Assembly (NCBI GenBank): GCA_942159475.1
Contig: OW804102.1
Coordinates: 34,230,873-34,294,872, forward strand
DNA from: Sthenelais limicola
Lineage: Eukaryota; Annelida; Polychaeta; Phyllodocida; Sigalionidae
Direction: 5' to 3'
Length of the DNA: 64,000 nt
Every line of letters begins with the position of its first letter. Position 1 is the stretch's first letter. Below the pieces are notes generated by a model. It was not told the DNA's origin, ran no database searches, and was given only the letters and a program-made list of their open reading frames with translations. The position numbers and the translations under genes were made by a program. This document shows, in pieces, positions 11,190-23,205 of the stretch.

Positions 11190-11774
11190 ATGCCTGCTGA
11201 GTCATCCACTCACTCCTACTCCCACTACTACTATAACTTGCCGGCCGCTCTTTCCCTACTACCCTTGCTACTCTTATTCGTAGGCTTTTCCCTTATAATG
11301 CTGATACTTTGGCTTCTTTGGGTTCCAAACCACTACCTTGTCCCCTCCTCCTTTTATTGTCCTCCTCTCCCTGACTCTGTAGTTGCTTTCCTCCATTCTG
11401 AGTCCGGCCCTATTTCGGTCTCAACTTGCAGCTTCTTTTTCACTCTTCTGTATGCCTACTCTTTCTCTTCCTTTTTTAACCTCCTTTCTCTTGTTCCTAC
11501 TTGTTCACTGTTACCTACGTGTCGACAATCCTCACATCCCCCGCCCAACCCTGCCTATAAAAATGCCAGATGTAAAAAGGCACAGATAAAGGCAACCACT
11601 TGCCCCAAACCCGCCACAACATGGTTCTTTTTATTTCACAAACGGCCATCCTCCACCACCAACCCCCACCTCCTCCACACATTTCTCCCCTCCTCCCGTC
11701 CTCCTCCTCCTTACCTTCCTCCCTCTCCTCCTAATGCAAGGTTGGTGTATTCTATATATATGGCAAGTGTATGA
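11190..11774 (+). other. Pyrimidine-rich stretch containing a 194-residue open frame
   Basis: The open frame begins at an ATG in a fair start context but is rich in Leu, Ser, Pro and Phe because the DNA is C/T-rich (CTCCTCC, CCTTCCTCC). Residues about 18-48 are hydrophobic, which could be mistaken for a membrane segment. Pro-rich and Ser-rich stretches follow. There is no domain, no homologous repeat and no obvious polyadenylation context. I treat it as a composition artefact. A lineage-specific small secreted or membrane protein cannot be excluded without transcript data. Confidence 0.3.
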
Positions 11775-13290
11775 CCTGGGCTCGATCCAAAGTCTGTGGA
11801 TGGTGACGAAGGCTTCCTAAACCTTCACCGATAATCTTAAGCATCTATTTTCTTTTCATGTACATATTTGTCCTAACATTTGATTGATACAATTCGGATC
11901 CTTGCAAGTGTGAGTCTCTTTCCCCCATTGGGGATCCTTGGCATTGGCAAAATAATCTTTTAGAAGGTAGCAAAGCGTACATTCAACATTGCATGTAAGG
12001 TGTAATTTGTTTCTTTATGGCCTATATACCTCTTGGATGTTTTGGTAATTGGCAATGTTCCCAATATTGACAGGCAAATATGAAATGTATAAAAATGCCA
12101 GACAACCTGGATGCCATGGACTACACTGCAGGTTCAATGACCTCAGCACTCCGCCATTGCTTGAAAAGTTATTGTTCATGTTAAAGACATATATCATATA
12201 GAGTCTAGAGTTTCTCGCAATTGAGATCATTGACCCCCACATAAAACTTAAGCCAAAGAAGAAGTAGGTGTGTTTCGAAATTTATTGTTTAACCTTGTTT
12301 TGAAAAAAGAAATCATTAAAGCAGGAACACAATGTCTCCTAACCAGAAAAACCCTTGAAAGATATACATCTCTCTTTTTTTAAACAACTATTGTTACGAA
12401 ATAAGACATTTGTTTGGCCATCAGTCTATCGATATTGTAAAGGTATGTGATTCCATCTTGATTTGAAATATTGAGAATCAATTGTATAATTCTGATAAAG
12501 ACCTATAACAGTAACCTAGTATACAAGCATGCCTTGAATATCACTTGGGATAAAGCACCATATGACTACCTATATACTGAAACAAAATCCTTCTTACTTA
12601 AATTGCATGTTTTACTAACCAAAATCTAGAAATGACCTCTGTTTTAAAACGAAGGTAAAAATTGTTTTGAGTTTAATGGGCAATGTATAACATGCCATTT
12701 TGCTTCATCATCTTATTAACAGGTCTACATTTGTGTTATCTTTAATCTGTAAGAAATAATAATTGATTTATTTCGAAATGGAATTTGATGGCGTTGCATA
12801 GCATCAGTAGAGAAATAACCTTTATGGATTCCTCTACCTACTTCTCCATCTCCTACTTACCCTAGTTACATTGATAGGTCTGATTAACTATTTCCTGAAC
12901 GCATCCTGTATATGTCATCCTAGGTTGCCCAAGGCAATCCACTGCCTCCAGTACTTTTGTATAGAAACTCATTTCTCTCTCTTTCACCGGGATCCCTTGT
13001 ACATGCTCCGGCAGAGACCAACCCAACACGCTTTCACCTTCCTAATTATCAGCAGAGCACACACTCACCTAACCCACTTCCTTTCCTCAGAATACTCCTT
13101 CATATCCGGTGCCTGACCTTTTTCATTCATGAAAAATTGCTTCTCCTTTCCTCTTTTCCCACACCACTCTCTTTCCCTTCAGACCTGCCAAATTCGCCCC
13201 TTGGGGGAGGCTAGGGGAGAAGGGTATGGGGAAGGGGGAAGGGAAATAGGGTATCAAGGGACAAAAACCCTAACATGTACCCCTCATATT
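11775..13290. other. Unannotated stretch
   Basis: AT-rich to 12.8 kb, then moderately pyrimidine-rich to 13.2 kb, where short overlapping open frames (12871-13116, 12957-13214) appear because stop codons are rare in CT-rich DNA. Confidence 0.5.
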
Positions 13291-13299
13291 CCCATGGCA

Positions 13300-13425
13300 A
13301 CTTGTTTAGCCGCTGGAATGTTTTGCCGACCCAAATGTCGTCTGCTTTCCGAGGACGCATGCGCACAGGCACTAGAAGTCTCGTGCCGTCTCGCAATATG
13401 ACGCGAGATGCAGCAATGAAGAATT
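13300..13425. promoter_or_regulatory. Small CpG-rich island with NRF1-like site
   Basis: CpGs are dense relative to the flanks (GCCGACC, TCCGAGGACGC, GTGCCGTCTCGC, GACGCGAGA). ACGCATGCGCACA near 13356 is close to the NRF1 consensus TGCGCATGCGCA. It could be a promoter or a decayed coding patch, since three short open frames overlap here on both strands. No splice donor stands out. Confidence 0.2.
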
Positions 13426-13684
13426 ACATCTGTCATGTGAGTTGGCAGAGGAGGAATGATAACCTTGGTAAATATGCTGAGCATGGGGGGAAAGGGAGAA
13501 GTACGAGGTACAGCTAGGGGCATGTCCCTCTAGATTTAGGGATTACCGGGTGTTGTTGTATAAGCTAAAACAGGATTTGTCTGTGTGTATTGCTTCAGCT
13601 TTAGAAAGGACAAAAATGTCTTTCATATGTGCCATTTCCAGCTAGTATAGTTTATACACACAATGCATTTGTATTCCTACTCAC

Positions 13685-13757
13685 CGAAGTAAGGAAATGT
13701 AAAGGAATTCCCACATATAATTGTTCCTTCCTTAGCTTATATAACAGCCCCTTTAGT
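13685..13757 (+). mobile_element. Family D fragment
   Basis: It contains GTAAGGAAATGT, GTTCCTTCCTTAGC and ends TTATATAACAGCCCCTTTAG, a diverged version of the family D right end TTATGCAACGGGCCCC. The left half is missing. Confidence 0.4.
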
Positions 13758-13759
13758 CC

Positions 13760-14487
13760 AGGGAAAGGAGCTTAATGATGTTGGCCCATCTTCATTGTGA
13801 CCAGAAATACGCAGATTCTCTTGGTTTTAAAAAAGCGCTTATGAATGTGAATTTCTGAAGGTGGTAACAGCGCAACACTTTGTTTCCCAAATTCGATTCT
13901 TCTTCTATACGAAAATGAAAATAAATTCTGCTTTTATGATCTAAAGAATCGATATTGAACCAGAAAACCTCTCCTAGATATCGACCACCAAAGTTACTCG
14001 ACGAAAGTCTTCCAAGATATGATGCTTTAGAAAATGAACAGTCGCTACACTTCCCATCTCAGACCTTCAGCAACAGGCTAAAAAAGTCTTTCTGAGAATC
14101 ACCAGCTTACGTGCACTATCGACTTCCATTCTTTCATCGACGCTGATAATAGATAGACCAGGTAGGTAAGAAACATAATAGCAAGCTTTTCTTTTTCTTT
14201 CTTAGCGATTCCAGCTAAACGTTCCCGGACGTCAATGGTTATTGTCCGGCCATGTAAGAATTCGAGCGGATATGGGAATGTTCCTGGTAGTGGGAGTGTG
14301 GATTTACTCCGAAAACAGTGATTAATATAATGAGATATACTTAAGAATATATCATTAATTCTAAGAATCTAAAATATGTGTGTCTTCTTGGAAGACATGG
14401 GGCTTTATCACCTATATGGACTAATGATCTGTTATACTATCCAGGCACCCTCTGAACTGTTAACATGACCAACAATGTGCCATGTTA
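13760..14487. other. Unannotated stretch
   Basis: No gene or repeat was recognised. Confidence 0.5.
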
Positions 14488-14842
14488 AATAGGGGAGTTG
14501 CATGTCTCGCTGTGCATGTCTGTCACAGTGCATTCTGGGATGGATTCTGATGAAATCTGACTTACAAATATTTGGCAACATCTTTATCAAAAATTGCAAG
14601 AATCATTTCACCAATATCATAGCTTGTATAAACGATCTATGAAAACCAAATGCATGATGGGAAAGATGAGGACTTATGTCATGAACACATGTATAACACA
14701 TGTGGATATTGATATTAGAACTTTGATAAATATTCCATGCTGAACATGGCACGTTTTCTATAGATTTTACACTGTACCATTAGTCCCATAATGCCGCCAT
14801 GCGAATCCAGATTCAAAATGGCGGCTATGCAAATCCCCTATT
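14488..14842 (-). mobile_element. Family E TIR element, copy 1
   Basis: It is 355 bp with matching ends AATAGGGGAGTTGCAT and ATGCAAATCCCCTATT (one mismatch). Its interior is the reverse complement of the 24.4-kb copy: shared blocks include ATGATGGGAAAGATGAGGAC, TAGTCCCATAATGCCGCCAT and TTCAAAATGGCGGCTATGC. It has no transposase frame. A 69-residue frame at 14791-15000 runs out of the element and is not thought real. Confidence 0.85.
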
Positions 14843-15200
14843 GTCAGAGGACATACCAAGATGTCTTCTCTTTCCTGTTTTTAGATAGAGAGAAGATAAA
14901 GGTTCTTGAACATCCCTCCTTGGCCGTTGTCTGGCCACGTTATTATGACTTCCCTGTGATTATTATAAATACCCTCGTTTCACAGGAAAATAAGTTTTAA
15001 GTCGCAAAAGCAACATGGATTATACTTTCTTAGAAGCGCAGAGACATAGTAAATATATAGTTTCGCTATGTGTACTGATATGACTAAGTACACTAAGCTC
15101 TCCAAAATCAAAACATTCCTACACAAGGACTTCTTGTGGGGGGAAATGAAAAATAGAATTTCATGACTCTAGACTGATTTTCCTTTGGCACATCACAAAT
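14843..15200. other. Unannotated stretch
   Basis: Nothing recognised apart from the TSD of the next element at its right edge. Confidence 0.5.
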
Positions 15201-15213
15201 TGGTTAGATAGGA

Positions 15214-15402
15214 GTAGTAAGTGAGATTGGTTGCTGTACGCTCTTATCAACACATTTAATATGGTTATATCAAGGGCGGGAGAGCTGAGAGGGAGGCAGT
15301 TTATGATCTTACCCAGGAAATAGAGATAGGGAAGAAGGGAGAGAGACAGAGAAAAAGGGACAGAAAGGCACTTTAAGGTATTACCCAGGGCCACGGATAC
15401 AA
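15214..15402 (-). mobile_element. SINE-like retroposon, full-length copy with 13-bp TSD
   Basis: The 189-bp insert is bounded by a perfect duplication TGGTTAGATAGGA at 15201-15213 and 15403-15415. Read on the minus strand it runs from a CCTGGGTAATACC head through a CT-rich middle to CAACCAATCTCAC at the 3' end. The 3' end matches the CTCACTCAC tails of molluscan SINEs as I remember them. No tRNA A/B boxes are visible at the 5' end. A 112-residue minus-strand frame (15161-15499) is read-through. Confidence 0.85.
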
Positions 15403-15656
15403 TGGTTAGATAGGACCATACTACAAGATGGCCCCTAAGAACCATAATGTCCAGGGGCCAGCATGTCCTAAGTGTCAGCTTCCATGACTGGTTCAACATG
15501 AACGCTACTGGCGTGACAGGTCATCTTTCTCAGCCGACCTTGACCTCATTCTGTCGTCTGATAACCAAGATTAGTTATTTATCCTTGAAGACTGTTCCAG
15601 GATGAATATAATGACACTATGAATGGCAACAAGTTGGTGATGAGTGGTGGGGATAT

Positions 15657-15669
15657 GGGGGGGGGGGGG
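15657..15669 (+). repeat. Poly-G run
   Basis: Thirteen consecutive G. Length is likely to vary or be misassembled. Confidence 0.9.
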
Positions 15670-17914
15670 AGCTGCTACTCATTTTCATTACTCAGTGTTT
15701 GTCCAGGGATATTTCTATGCCACAGTATAGAGATTCCTGATTCTAATAGAAGGGATGGGACTGCCACTATTCTGTGCACTTCTTGTATATATTGACCCTT
15801 TCCTATGCAGAAGTTTTACATGGCATAATTCACAATCCAGCCCAGGTCAAATGTGCTATTGCTCTTGATTATACTGCATTTCTACCAATTTCATTTTTTA
15901 AAATTTAAAATAGACCTATTCAAGCAACGACATTCAATGCAATGAGCATCTCGTCCTGAAAACATATAAAATAAGTTTTCATCAAAATGTTACAAAACCC
16001 CACATAAAAACAGTTCTGACCATGAACTCTAACGAAGTCAGAGACGATTGAAGTTGATCGTTGCATCGTATTATAACGTCAGCTCTTTTGATCTTTAAAT
16101 ATTGGGTTTCCTTGTGTTGCATGTGCAAAAACATGCCAACCTAGAATTGTATCTTCGTTATTCGCCATCTTCTGATAAAAATCATTTGACAAGACCATCA
16201 GTCACGATCGTCACGCTAAGGTTTTGCAGAAGTCACTATGAGTCATCTGAGCTATGATTATTATTACCAGAGATTTCCTATCTACCAGACAGCTTCATCC
16301 TCTGGATGCTATGATGAGTCCGCTGACTAGGCTTCTTCTCAGCGCAACGAGGAATAATTCTCAAATCAATCTGACTTTTTCACATGTTCTATTTAAATAT
16401 CGCGTGTGGGTGCTGCTGAAATGAAAGGTTTTGTTTCTAAAACCAGATCGTCTACTCGCTTCCCATGTTTTGTTCAAATAGGGGATGTGCGTTCATGCAC
16501 CTTTGCTTTGAAATTTGTGTTCAATTTCTAGATTAATCTTTCGTGATCAATGTAAAAATGTATTAATTTTGGGAAGAAATTGGCACGCAATTTGATCCAT
16601 GTCAGAACATAGGGAGCTTAAGGGGGAAAATGTGTCCGATATCTCTATAATGTGTTCTGTACTTGCGACCGACGAGAGATGTGGGTTTCTTTAACTTTAT
16701 AATAACTATCCGATTATTATACAGAACCATGAGAATAACGAGAATATGATGCCTTTTCAAGTGTACTCGAGCTACGCAATGTACTATTATAACTAAAGCT
16801 CGTTCAAAAAAATATATGATATTAGTTTTTGCCTGTATCAGGAGCAGATGAAAACAATTTCAAACAATGTAATGTTGTTTCTGAATAGAAATATCTTAAA
16901 TCTCAATCTAAAATGTTATAGTGTTACAGTGTATGTCGATCATCAGGAGCAAATGCCTCAATGTGGGAATTTTGCTTAAATTCATATAATCTGTACTGTA
17001 GAGAAAACTGACTGCATGGATAGAAGTTCGTTCAGTTTCAGTTGCTAGTTCAAGCCCCTTATAGGATAATGGGACTCTGCAGAGGGAAGAGAGGGAGTCT
17101 AGTCTACGTCGTTGTCATGTCAATTCAGCTCCGACGAACGCCTGAGCATAAAAACAAATGACGTCGAAGTCACATGGGCAACAATTCTAACTCCCTTGCT
17201 GAAGAGCTCGGCACCCGAGGCGTCCATATAGGCTCACTGGTAATAGTGATGGATTTGCCCACGAGGTGCAGCATGCGACAGTTCTCGTTATGTGTCTCAG
17301 GGACCACGAGACTTTGCGTTATTCTTCAGCGAGGGCTGCAACATCTGGGGTAAGTGAAAAACAGGCACGACCTTGGCCTATTATTAGTCAGGGATTGGTA
17401 CACCGATGACTAGGGTAATGAGATCTAAACTACACATCCATGTTAATATCAGTAAAAGTGGTTTTCATTCCATCTTGACTTTTATTTCATGAATTCTGCA
17501 AATGGAGCTATCGTTTGGATTGGAGTTGAAACATATATCGGCGAATACAAAGTGATCTATTGAAAGTGGTGGTCGGGAACACTTCAATTATAAAGTTTTA
17601 AATGACCGAACTATTGCATTAATATTTCCTTTAATATGTATATATCCACTACAACCCAATACATGAAGGAACATTTTCGGTCCCATTCATAGATTATTAG
17701 TATTATATCTTTAAAATAGTAAGGGAATTACAAATGAAGGCACTATTTACACCTTCTTGGCAAAGTGCATTCACAATCCGTACCTGTGTTTAGGTCCCTT
17801 TTTAAAAATAAGAAACACAATTAATAGAGATTCATATGTGTCAGTATATCTATAAATCTAGATTAATGTCTAAATCGCCAAATACACTTCTCTACAGGAA
17901 CCTTTATATATGTA
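15670..17914. other. Unannotated stretch with one possible microexon
   Basis: Mostly AT-rich. Around 17170-17350 the sequence is CpG-richer and contains TTATTCTTCAG followed 20 nt later by GG|GTAAGTG, which could bound a 20-nt exon (17330-17349). No other feature was recognised. Confidence 0.4.
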
Positions 17915-18010
17915 TACACCCTATACTCGTCCTGTAGGCAGCGGCGTGCCATAGCCTTAACGTTAGATGGCTTTGATTTTTACTGTCTACAGGTCGCGTA
18001 TAGAGTGTAC
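17915..18010 (+). mobile_element. Family F-related TIR element
   Basis: The ends TACACCCTATACTCGTCCTG and CAGGTCGCGTATAGAGTGTA are inverted repeats of about 28 bp with a few mismatches. The outermost TACACYCTAT matches family F, but the interior differs, so this may be a separate subfamily using the same transposase. Confidence 0.65.
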
Positions 18011-18480
18011 CAACATTATAAATGCAGATAAACTACTACTGCTCTAGATTTAAGAGAGCCGCTCACAAGAAGTCTTTCACTCGCTCTATTGAATTACAAG
18101 CTAAAAACAAGTCCTAAGTGATATATCGTCTTGACTTCTCTCTCTACCTTCTCTTCTCTTTTTTTCTTTCACATGGTGACAAATCACCAACAGCCTTTTT
18201 CACCGCCCGCGTCTCCCGCCGACACCACCGATACAGATCTCTCTTTCACAAGTTCCTACTCTCAACAAATGCAGGACTTAATCTTTTTTTATTTTTCAGC
18301 CAGCATTTCCTCCCAGTTTCTTACTATAGGTTTGTTGTAAGGTATGAACAATTGCTCAGCTGCTACCCTTTTTTAAGCCAATGGATCATACTATGATGAA
18401 ATTTTGCCAGCACTTCTTGAATGGACTGGGTTTAATTTATTCCAACTTGGTAATTTTTATATTTCAGTGGATTGATAACT
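18011..18480. other. Unannotated stretch
   Basis: Partly pyrimidine-rich (CTCTCTACCTTCTCTTCTC near 18140). The 92-residue frame 18118-18396 reflects this composition. Confidence 0.5.
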
Positions 18481-18704
18481 GGGTCATTTTTCAGAAAATG
18501 TCCATTTGGCCTTCACCAATCCCCACAAATAACCCAAGTTTAAGACGAAAATCAGGTTAAAAATACAGTTCAACTCAACCAGACAGATTTATTTAATGAA
18601 TACAATACATAATACACTCAGATTATTGTCAGTTTCTATCATTTTTCACTCTAATTTATCAGAATTTGAGACTGTAGATTGTGCATTTTCTGAAAACCTG
18701 ACCC
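18481..18704 (-). mobile_element. Family A TIR element, copy 3
   Basis: The ends are GGGTCATTTTTCAGAAAATG and CATTTTCTGAAAACCTGACC. It shares private differences with copy 5 at 21.5 kb (for example CCAGACAGATTTATTTAATG, and CTCTAATTTATCAGAATTTG instead of the usual CCTAATTTAGCAGAATTTA), so the two form a subfamily. Confidence 0.85.
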
Positions 18705-18865
18705 GTATGTGTTATCGGGTTGTGCTGTTGTACACTGCGTGAGTAGTAACCAAGTGGATGGATGAGTGTATCGGAGGAGAATAGCATAGATCACTGAAGC
18801 TAGAAATATTATATCTAATGGATGAATTGGATGATTGATGATCAGTCCTACAATCCATATCGGTG

Positions 18866-18925
18866 TGGGTGAGATCGCCAGAAAATGTACAATTCACCTT
18901 AACCAATCCTCCCATAAATAGGATT
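18866..18925 (-). mobile_element. Family A fragment
   Basis: One end only: GTGGGTGAGATCGCCAGAAA, then ATGTACAATTCACCTTAACC and AATCCTCCCATAAATAGG. It matches the GCGAAGTCGTCAG-type end variant. The remainder of the element is absent. Confidence 0.7.
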
Positions 18926-18929
18926 GAAT

Positions 18930-21085
18930 ATTAATTTAGTTTTCATATTCAAAGTTTCAATATATTCCCTCTCAATTTTCAAATGAAACTCATAACCTAA
19001 GAGTATTACGTATTTATAAACGTGTACTGTTGTAATAGAATTGCGTTATCAACTAAATATCCTCCTACATCTCCCTATACACATGTGTGTATTTGATGTG
19101 TGTGTGTGTTGAGGTGGGAGTGTGGGCTTAAAGGCAATATAGGCAAAAACACGAATGCCCAAAATAAAATAGGGCTTATAAATAAACGAATCAAACGCTT
19201 TTCTTCAAAGCAGATTAAAGTCTGCTTTTTCAGTTGTGTTCCAATCAAACGCCACCACACATCCACCCACACTCTCCAGACCAATTTAAAAAGTATCCTT
19301 TCGAAACGAAAAGTCACCTGAATTTAGACCAAAATGACTCCAGATGGTTTCTTTATTGTCTTTACAGGTCTAAGCCTTTAGGAATGTCTAGCAACGGAGA
19401 CAGGTCTATTATTAGCCTTCTCTGGCTTCAGCTTGATTTAGAAATCCAGCTGTATTGTACAGAGCTAAAAAGGAGCCGGTGAAACCTAAGGGGACTTTAG
19501 GGGAATATATGCTTCCTGACGAGAGCTGATAACAACCTTACTCAGCCCGTAGTCAACAGAGACAACTCTTATCTCAAAGATATCCCCTCGGCTTTTCCTA
19601 TAGAGAATAGGACACTTCTGGGGACCGCATAATAGGACCTCGAGAGGTGGAGGGCGAGCTTGGCTCTTTTCTAGCTTCCTAGTTCACGTCCTTCTCGCTT
19701 TAGCTAAGATGTCTTTCATTTGAGGAAAGTGTTTTGGCTTCTTTCTTGGAGTCTTTGATACTTTTTTTCTATTTCTCGCTGACAAGCTGGGATTCCAGTG
19801 GGATAGAGATGGGGTGAGGTGGTGGTAGAGATTCGTCATGGTTGAAGAGAGATGGGTTTACATGAAAGGAGCTGGTTTCTTGTACATGGGAAAAAGGTTA
19901 AATGGTTGCTGTCATTCGTTTTGGATAAGTATAAGTATTCAAATGGCAAATGGAGATAGGGATGAGATGTCAATTGAATACTTCTAGTATAAGATTTTAG
20001 TTTCATCTTTTAAATGGCAAAAGCATGGGCGTGCCTGTCAAATTTGTTTCATCAGTGAAACTTGATATATATATGCTTTTTCTTTACTGAAAGGACCAGT
20101 CAGAGAAAATGAGAATATATTTTATATGAGTTTATTTCACAGCAATCTTGTTCTCCTGGGGTGGTATATATGTTCTCGTCCAGTGCTTGGAATACGTGAA
20201 CGAGCGATGGTTCTTTACTGTGCGTATCAGCGTAGACAATAGGGAGATTTAGCAACCACAACGCACCAACACAACACTAACGCATCACAAAATGCCTCTC
20301 GCTAACGTTCCTTCCAGAAAACTAACTATATGGATCGTCTCTCTGATATGTGTCGTATTTACAAAGCTCTCTACGACTCAATTCACCATTTTGGTTCTTC
20401 GTAACAGTTATACCCACTTGTCACTGCGTTCAGAGCTTTGTTTACATCAGCATGAGGTCACCCTGTTTCCCTCTAAGACCATTGACCTGATAAACAGGTC
20501 AGTCCCAGTGAGAATCATAATCTCAAGAGGGGCTCACAAAGTCGTGGCCTTTTAGAGGATTATAGGAGTTTATAAGAGGATTACTAGGCCCTTTATCTAC
20601 GCCCATGCAAACCCTTGGTTGGGTACAGGAATTCTTGCTCTGGGGAGGGCTAAGGGGGACAGTGATGAGGTCTATGGTACCTTTGGTAGTCTGTCGTTAG
20701 CAGGCTAGTCCCCACAATCATGATTGACCTCAATATCATACATTTGCTGCACGAATGTTTTAAGATCTCTCACATTTTGATATCGATGTAACTTAGGTCT
20801 ATTTTGGTGCTTGGGAACGGTTCCGTTTGTTCCAAGTTCGAGAACAGAGCCGATTACCACCATTGCATAATTGCTTAATTGGGTCTTCCGATGAATCCTA
20901 GGATTTCATTTCCAATCCTGGATTATGTTATTTCAAAAACACAGAATAAAACAAGATGGTGAAGGTTCTTTTTATTTCATCGTGCACATACCACCGAATG
21001 TCTTAACTAATAGTCGATGTGAGGAAATCTAGATTAAGCAGTATAAACCTTTAAAAATGCATGTCAGAATATGTCTTTATATCCA
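18930..21085. other. Unannotated stretch
   Basis: Several short open frames occur. The one at 20292-20555 (plus, 87 residues) has a hydrophobic N-terminal segment resembling a signal anchor and starts at CACAAAATG, but it shows no domain and no upstream promoter. It is not called as a gene. There is a (TG)n run near 19095. Confidence 0.45.
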
Positions 21086-21090
21086 GTTTA

Positions 21091-21106
21091 CCCCCCCCCC
21101 CCCCCC
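21091..21106 (+). repeat. Poly-C run
   Basis: Sixteen consecutive C. Confidence 0.9.
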
Positions 21107-21520
21107 TTCATCTCTTCATACTTCATAATTTCATTTATGCATCAAAACTGATGTCTAAAACGATGCCAATCAAACTCAATTTCGCAGATTAGGAGGGGAA
21201 ATGGAGTCCATTTTGACTCCCAGTTACAACTCCTGCCTTACTCATTTCCCCCCTCTCTCACTTACTCTGTCACAGAGTCTCAGGATTGACTGGTCTTTGT
21301 TCCTATCAAAGATAGGCATTTGATTCGCCATTAAAAGCAAAAAGGGATAGAAGCTTAAGACCTGTGGGAGAGAGGTCAGGTTCAGCTTACGCCAACACAT
21401 TAAGACTGCCTTGATGCCGAGAGGTGAGTAGTATTTGTGACATTTCAAATGCTCCATACTAAAGACCTTCGCCTTAAAACGCTACCACTGCAGGTTTTTT
21501 TACTTTTTACTCCTCTAAAT

Positions 21521-21735
21521 GGGTCAGATTTTCAGAAAATGCACAATCTACAGTTCTACAGATTCTTCAATTCCTCAAATACTGCTAAATTAGAGTGAAA
21601 AATGATAAATACTGAGTGTATTCTGTATTGTCTTCATTCAATAAATCTGTCTGGTTATGTTGAGCTGTATTTTAAACCTGATTTTCGTCTTAAATTCGGG
21701 TTATTTGAGGAGATTGGTGAAGGAGATTGGCGAAC
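21521..21735 (+). mobile_element. Family A TIR element, copy 5, right end lost
   Basis: Starts GGGTCAGATTTTCAGAAAAT and follows the family to GAGGAGATTGGTGA. It then repeats AGGAGATTGG and ends without the CTGACCCA terminus. It is the inverted partner of the subfamily copy at 18.5 kb. Confidence 0.8.
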
Positions 21736-21949
21736 TCATATATGTCAGATATAGTTCAGCTTATCAGTGGCTGATTGTGGTGCCCTTGTATGGGATATGA
21801 GGGTATGTAAAGGCAAAACAATCTAGGGTGTGGAAACTCAAAATGCTGTTTAGTTTTACGCCCTGGGCCAAATTTGACTCATCAGTTTCTTACTCATTTT
21901 TACTCTCTGATCATCTTAAATCAGTCCATCCACAATCTCCACCCAAATC
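21736..21949. other. Unannotated spacer
   Basis: No feature recognised. Confidence 0.4.
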
Positions 21950-22035
21950 CTATCACCACCACCACTACAACCACCACCACCACCACCACCATCTCCACCA
22001 TCACCCCCATCTCCACCATCACCAACACCACCTGT
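21950..22035 (+). repeat. (CCA)n trinucleotide repeat
   Basis: Imperfect CCA/CAC triplets. Two overlapping frames through it give His-rich or Thr-rich peptides (21828-22043, 21874-22080), which are repeat products. Confidence 0.9.
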
Positions 22036-22139
22036 GGGCTTAAACCATTCTGTCAAGCAATCATCAAAAATCTACTTTAAATGCAGACAACACACCAAAT
22101 GCCACACACACAGTACTACCAGGGGACCAGACCAACCTT

Positions 22140-22320
22140 TCCAAGGCCCGGGAACCAGGGTAGCGGTTACCATAGCAACATAATGTAGTTACTAAGGAAA
22201 CGTCTTGAGCGGGTCCCTCTTGATTCCGGGCCAGGGGAGAAGGTTAATTTCCATATACTACTCGCGTGCCACTTGTGCCCCAGCGTCGGGCCACTGTGTG
22301 AGTTGGCGCGGGGTAAGTAT
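22140..22320 (+). promoter_or_regulatory. Candidate promoter and first exon with X-box and splice donor
   Basis: CpG density is raised (TCGCGTGCC, GCGTCGGGCC, TTGGCGCGGGG). An RFX X-box match GTTACCATAGCAAC lies at 22166-22179, and an E2F-like TTGGCGCGG sits just before a strong donor GG|GTAAGTAT with the cut at 22312/22313. The order motif, CpG-rich body, donor is what a non-coding first exon would show on the plus strand. No TATA box, coding frame or acceptor partner was identified. X-boxes often mark ciliary genes, but one motif does not establish that. Confidence 0.3.
22166..22179 (+). promoter_or_regulatory. RFX X-box match
   Basis: GTTACCATAGCAAC fits RYYNYYATRRNRAC at every position. 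That degenerate pattern should occur about twice by chance in 64 kb on two strands, so significance rests on its CpG-rich context. Confidence 0.35.
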
Positions 22321-22435
22321 GTTTACGATGCCAATGGCTAATTTGAATCCTCGGGCGTAAAAGGGGGAACAGAATCCCTTTTTTGTTTGCATGGCAAGAC
22401 TTCACCGGTCAGGCACAATAATATATGTATATATT

Positions 22436-22672
22436 TGGGTCAGGTTTACAGAAAAGGTACAATTCAACTTCGCCAATCTTCTCAAATATCCCCAATTTCA
22501 GACGAAAATAAAGTCCAAACTACAGTTCAACCCAACCAAACATATTGCCAGAATCAATGCAATGCCAGATATACTCAAACTTACCTAGTATTGTCCAAAT
22601 TGCAGCCTAATTTAGCAGAATTTAGTAAATGTGTGGAGGTGCCAAGTGTACATTTTCTGAAAATCTGACCCA
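22436..22672 (-). mobile_element. Family A TIR element, copy 6
   Basis: Full-length: TGGGTCAGGTTTACAGAAAA on the left and TTTTCTGAAAATCTGACCCA on the right, lying within a TATATA-rich flank. Two open frames of 65 and 93 residues (22391-22588, 22387-22668) run through it and are repeat translations. Confidence 0.92.
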
Positions 22673-22679
22673 TATATAT

Positions 22680-23205
22680 AAATACGATACAATTGCAAGC
22701 GAAATATTTATTACCAGTCTTGATATTCTGGGATTGCTTCTTTAATGTGTTTTTCGATTATATTTCAATATTTGGACAGTTCAGGTATGTCTTATAACGA
22801 TTTCAGACAGGTAACTCTATGCATAGAAAGTATACACTTTTAAAAACGTAGCACCTATAAAGAGTAATTAATACTCAATTTGAATGCAAATTTACATAAT
22901 TTTTGTAGATATAATGTTTTATATTGTAATACTGGGAAATAAATAAAATACGGAGGATATACTTTATCATATTCTTTAATTTGAATTGCTATTGTTAAAC
23001 TGAGTAAAGATTGGTATAAAATAGTTAGTGTCTTCAGGAGGACTTTCAAAACGTTACCAACAGACTGTGATAATGTAGCCATGATATGGGTACTATTTCC
23101 ATGTACTACTTATATTCTACCGCACTCAACAGCGTAGAATTATTTCCCCCAATATTGTCAGATTCATTGACATGATACGGCTGGTTACTTGTGTGATCAA
23201 TCTGC
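22680..23205. other. Unannotated AT-rich stretch
   Basis: No gene or repeat recognised. The minus-strand 75-residue frame at 22855-23082 has no recognisable features. Confidence 0.5.

Noticed and set aside
11190..11774. 194-residue frame with a hydrophobic N-terminal region
   Set aside because: Pyrimidine-rich DNA makes Leu/Ser/Pro/Phe-rich open frames likely; no domain or gene structure supports it.
20292..20555. 87-residue frame with signal-anchor-like start
   Set aside because: Short, no domain, no promoter or polyadenylation evidence, within range of chance.
21828..22080. His-rich peptide frames
   Set aside because: Products of the (CCA)n repeat.
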